Assembly (NCBI RefSeq): GCF_010634855.1
Contig: NZ_MWLQ01000003.1
Location: 1 to 64,000 of the forward strand
Length of the DNA: 64,000 nt
Source of the DNA: Microbacterium sp. B35-30
Lineage (GTDB): Bacteria; Actinomycetota; Actinomycetes; Actinomycetales; Microbacteriaceae
Reading direction: 5' to 3'
The position numbers were made by a program, and so were the translations under genes. Shown piece by piece: positions 62,034-64,000 of this stretch. How positions within the stretch are numbered: position 1 is the first letter of the stretch; every line of letters begins with the position of its first letter. The notes under the pieces are model-generated. The model saw only the letters and a program-made list of their open reading frames with translations, was not told the DNA's origin and searched no databases.

Positions 62034-62402
62034 TTACGCCTTCGCTGCCTTGGCAGACTTGCGGGCGGCACGCTCGTCGGCGCGCTGCTTCTCGGAGGCG
62101 ATCATCGCGATGGCCTCTTCGGCACGCAGCACCTTGGTGCGCATGATCTGCTCGTTGAGGTTGAGCTGACGGTCGAGTTCCTGCGTGGTCGCGGCGGTCG
62201 CCGTGAAGTTGACGACGGCGTAGATGCCCTCGTTCTTCTTCTGGATCTCGTACGCGAGACGGCGCTTGCCCCAGATGTCGATGTTCTCGATGGTGCCGCC
62301 GTCGGTCGTGATGACCTTCAGGAACTTGTCGAGGTTGGCGCCGACCTGGCGCTCGTCGATCTCGGGGTTCAGGATGACCATGAGTTCGTACTGGTGCGTC
62401 AC
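62034..62402 (-). CDS. rpsF: Ribosomal protein bS6
   Basis: A 122-residue S6. [32 protein letters not shown] and [20 protein letters not shown] are family-typical. The GTG at 62402 has a strong AAGGAGGTGG site. It is the first gene of the block, and a hairpin (62430-62450) lies in its leader, which may be an S6:S18 regulatory site. Confidence 0.95.
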   Translation of the reverse strand: MTHQYELMVILNPEIDERQVGANLDKFLKVITTDGGTIENIDIWGKRRLAYEIQKKNEGIYAVVNFTATAATTQELDRQLNLNEQIMRTKVLRAEEAIAMIASEKQRADERAARKSAKAAKA

Positions 62403-62429
62403 TAACCCACCTCCTTCGGACTAGAACGG

Positions 62430-62450
62430 CTGCCGGGCATTTCCCGACAG
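62430..62450 (-). promoter_or_regulatory. Candidate leader hairpin upstream of rpsF
   Basis: The minus-strand transcript can fold CTGTCGGG-AAATG-CCCGGCAG, an 8-bp stem with one G-U pair, 28-48 nt before the rpsF start. S6:S18 binds CCG-bearing hairpins in rpsF leaders of other bacteria, and this stem contains CCG, but the match is loose. The rest of 62403-62550 is leader sequence without a gene. Confidence 0.35.
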
Positions 62451-62549
62451 CAGGAGGGTGTGTGTGCACGTCATCCGGACGGCACGCAGGTGCGCACGCA
62501 TACGGACAACCCTCCTATGGTACCGGATGCCGCGGTGTGGGCCGAACCA

Positions 62550-62702
62550 CGGGCTCGCTGTCGCCGAGACCGGGCTCGCTGTCGCCGAGACAGGGGATTC
62601 GCGCCGAGACCGGGGAGGTGCCGTCGAGACCGGGGATTCGCGCCGAGACCCGGGGGCGTCGCCCTGTGGCTCGCCGGAGATCCCCTGGTTCGGCGAAGCC
62701 GG
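62550..62702. repeat. Repeat family 2 array
   Basis: Two 21-bp units with GGGCTCGCTGTCGCCGAGAC lie at about 62550-62570 and 62571-62591. They are followed by two units containing GGGGATTCGCGCCGAGACC (about 62593 and 62631) and an ending CCCCTGGTTCGGCG (62682-62695). Both the words and their order match 36236-36345. No gene lies in this gap. Confidence 0.75.
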
Positions 62703-62740
62703 ACGAGGCGACGCGGAGCCCGGGGCGAGGCGACGACGAG

Positions 62741-63940
62741 TCAGCGGAACGCGTCCAGGCCGGTGAGGTGCTGGCCGAGGATCAGGGTGTGCACCTCGTC
62801 GGTGCCCTCGTACGTGCGCACGGACTCGAGGTTCGCCGCGTGGCGGATGGGGGAGTGCTCGAGAAGCACGCCGTCGCCCCCCAGGATCGTGCGGGCCTCG
62901 CGTGCGATCGCGATCGCCTCTCGCACGTTGTTGAGCTTGCCGAGCGAGATCTGCGTCGGAGTGAGGGTTCCGGCATCCTTCGCGCGTCCGATGTGAAGCG
63001 CGAGCAGCGCACCCTTCTGCAGCTCGACCACCATGTCGACGAGCTTGCGCTGCGTCAGCTGGAACCCGGCGATCGGCCGCCCGAACTGCTCACGCCGGAG
63101 CGCATGGCGCAGCGCCGCCTCGTAGCTGTCGCGGGCTGCGCCGAGCGCGCCCCACACGATGCCGTAGCGCGCCTCGTTGAGCGCCGAGAACGGTCCGCGG
63201 AGGCCCCGTGCCTCGGGCAGGAGAGCGGATGCCGGCAGCCGCACGCCGTCGAAGTGCAGCTCGGTCTGCACCGAGGCCCGCATCGACCCCTTCGGCTCGA
63301 GCACGCCGACCTCGAACCCCGGCGTGCCCGTCGGGACGAGGAAGCCGCGGACGCCGTCGTCGGTCTGCGCCCACACGACGGCGAGCTGTGCGACCGAGGC
63401 GAGGCCGATCCAGCGCTTCGCGCCGTCGAGGATCCAGTCCGATCCGTCGCGGCGCGCGTGCGTCTTCATGCTCGACGGGTCCGACCCGGCGGTCGGCTCG
63501 GTGAGCGCGAAGCTGCCGATCGCCTCGCCCGCGGCCAGGCGCGGCAGCCACTCCAGCTTCTGCTCCTCGCTGCCCCAGCGGTGGATCGAGCCCATCGCGA
63601 GCGACCCCTGCACCGAGACGAACGTGCGGATGCCGGAATCACCGGCCTCGAGCTCGAGCGCGGCCAGGCCGTACTCGACGGCGCTGCGGCCGGGGCATCC
63701 GTAGCCGTCCAGGGTCATGCCGAGCACGCCGAGGCGTCCGAGGGCCGGCGCGAGCTCGACGGGGAAGTGGCCCCGGTCGAACCAGTCCGCGATATGCGGG
63801 CGGATCTCGGCGTCGACGAAGGCGCGCACGCGGTCGCGGACGCCGCGCTCGTCCGCGGTGAGAAGCGCGTCGATGCCGAGGACGTCGGTGGCGGCGCGCA
63901 GCGCGTCGAGGTCGTCGGGGTTCCTGCCGGCATCGGTCAT
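62741..63940 (-). CDS. Acyl-CoA dehydrogenase (glutaryl-CoA dehydrogenase-like)
   Basis: A 399-residue FAD enzyme of the acyl-CoA dehydrogenase family. Signatures are FALTEPTAGSDPSSMKTHA, WILDGAKRWIGLA, and the catalytic glutamate in VRTYEGTDEVHTLILGQ (as in the glutaryl/isovaleryl branch). The N-terminal length and GYGCPGRSAVEYGLAALELE resemble GcdH. The ATG at 63940 has AGGAGG 6 nt upstream. The upstream promoter lies beyond the window edge region, and I see nothing in the last 60 bases. Confidence 0.9.
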   Translation of the reverse strand: MTDAGRNPDDLDALRAATDVLGIDALLTADERGVRDRVRAFVDAEIRPHIADWFDRGHFPVELAPALGRLGVLGMTLDGYGCPGRSAVEYGLAALELEAGDSGIRTFVSVQGSLAMGSIHRWGSEEQKLEWLPRLAAGEAIGSFALTEPTAGSDPSSMKTHARRDGSDWILDGAKRWIGLASVAQLAVVWAQTDDGVRGFLVPTGTPGFEVGVLEPKGSMRASVQTELHFDGVRLPASALLPEARGLRGPFSALNEARYGIVWGALGAARDSYEAALRHALRREQFGRPIAGFQLTQRKLVDMVVELQKGALLALHIGRAKDAGTLTPTQISLGKLNNVREAIAIAREARTILGGDGVLLEHSPIRHAANLESVRTYEGTDEVHTLILGQHLTGLDAFR

Positions 63941-64000
63941 GGCGCCTCCTCGCGCAGTGCGGTGGCGCCCGCGATCTCGCACGGGCGCTTCCCCGATTCT

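Overview
The window is high-GC actinobacterial chromosome. The gene families, the rpsF-ssb-rpsR-rplI block, a class-E-sortase-type LAxTG surface protein, Eis-type acetyltransferase and ExeM-type secreted nuclease point to Microbacteriaceae, probably Microbacterium (an inference from content, not a database result). I see no rRNA, tRNA, CRISPR array, prophage or complete insertion sequence. Coding density is high, genes often overlap by GTGA or ATGA, and many start codons sit 6-7 nt after a TANNNT -10 box with no Shine-Dalgarno, which suggests leaderless mRNAs.

Layout. 0-6.7 kb: a seven-gene zinc operon on the minus strand (znuA-znuC-znuB-zur-permease-TIGR03943 protein-secreted propeller protein) with a Zur-type box over its promoter. 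6.8-9 kb: a DUF2238-like membrane protein and a GT4 glycosyltransferase. 9-13.9 kb: aminotransferase plus E1alpha, E1beta and E2 of a branched-chain/pyruvate-type 2-oxoacid dehydrogenase. 13.9-14.5 kb: an RHH-Doc toxin-antitoxin pair. 14.5-20.2 kb: small membrane protein, a WXG-like/alpha-beta-hydrolase pair and a large secreted nuclease. 20.4-28.1 kb: LMW phosphatase, purB, membrane proteins, a PLP decarboxylase, DUF1801, SelW-like protein, hydrolase and CsbD. 28.1-35.6 kb: LysR/DJ-1 pair, a phytase-like/GDPD fusion, proline iminopeptidase, and an ArsR-CDF metal-efflux pair. 35.6-43.8 kb: transporters (MATE, EamA, MFS), LysR, amidohydrolase, DHFR-like protein, GNAT. 43.8-54.2 kb: an accessory stretch of small regulator/enzyme pairs (SDR-MarR, arginase-like, amidohydrolase-MarR, TetR-alpha/beta hydrolase, epoxide hydrolase, SnoaL). 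54.3-62.4 kb: dnaB, a cluster of DnaA-box-like sites, two secreted proteins including a chaplin-like LAxTG protein with seven repeats, Eis, then rplI-rpsR-ssb-rpsF. 62.7-63.9 kb: acyl-CoA dehydrogenase.

The strongest things beyond ordinary genes are at DNA level. First, the word GGATGCC/GGCATCC is strongly over-represented on both strands and repeatedly occurs as inverted pairs that form hairpins at gene ends, the same arrangement as Neisseria/Haemophilus uptake sequences. Second, a dispersed repeat built from GGTCGTTGAGCGAGC and GAGACGAAACG lies in intergenic clusters and also in frame inside two genes. A second dispersed repeat family occurs at 36.24 and 62.55 kb. Third, several operators can be read precisely because they overlap the promoter elements or start codon (znuA, RHH-Doc, arsR, tetR). 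Possible new biology at protein level includes the extended Zur operon, the WXG-like/hydrolase pair, the chaplin-like surface protein, an arginase-family protein lacking canonical metal ligands and an alpha/beta hydrolase lacking its nucleophile.
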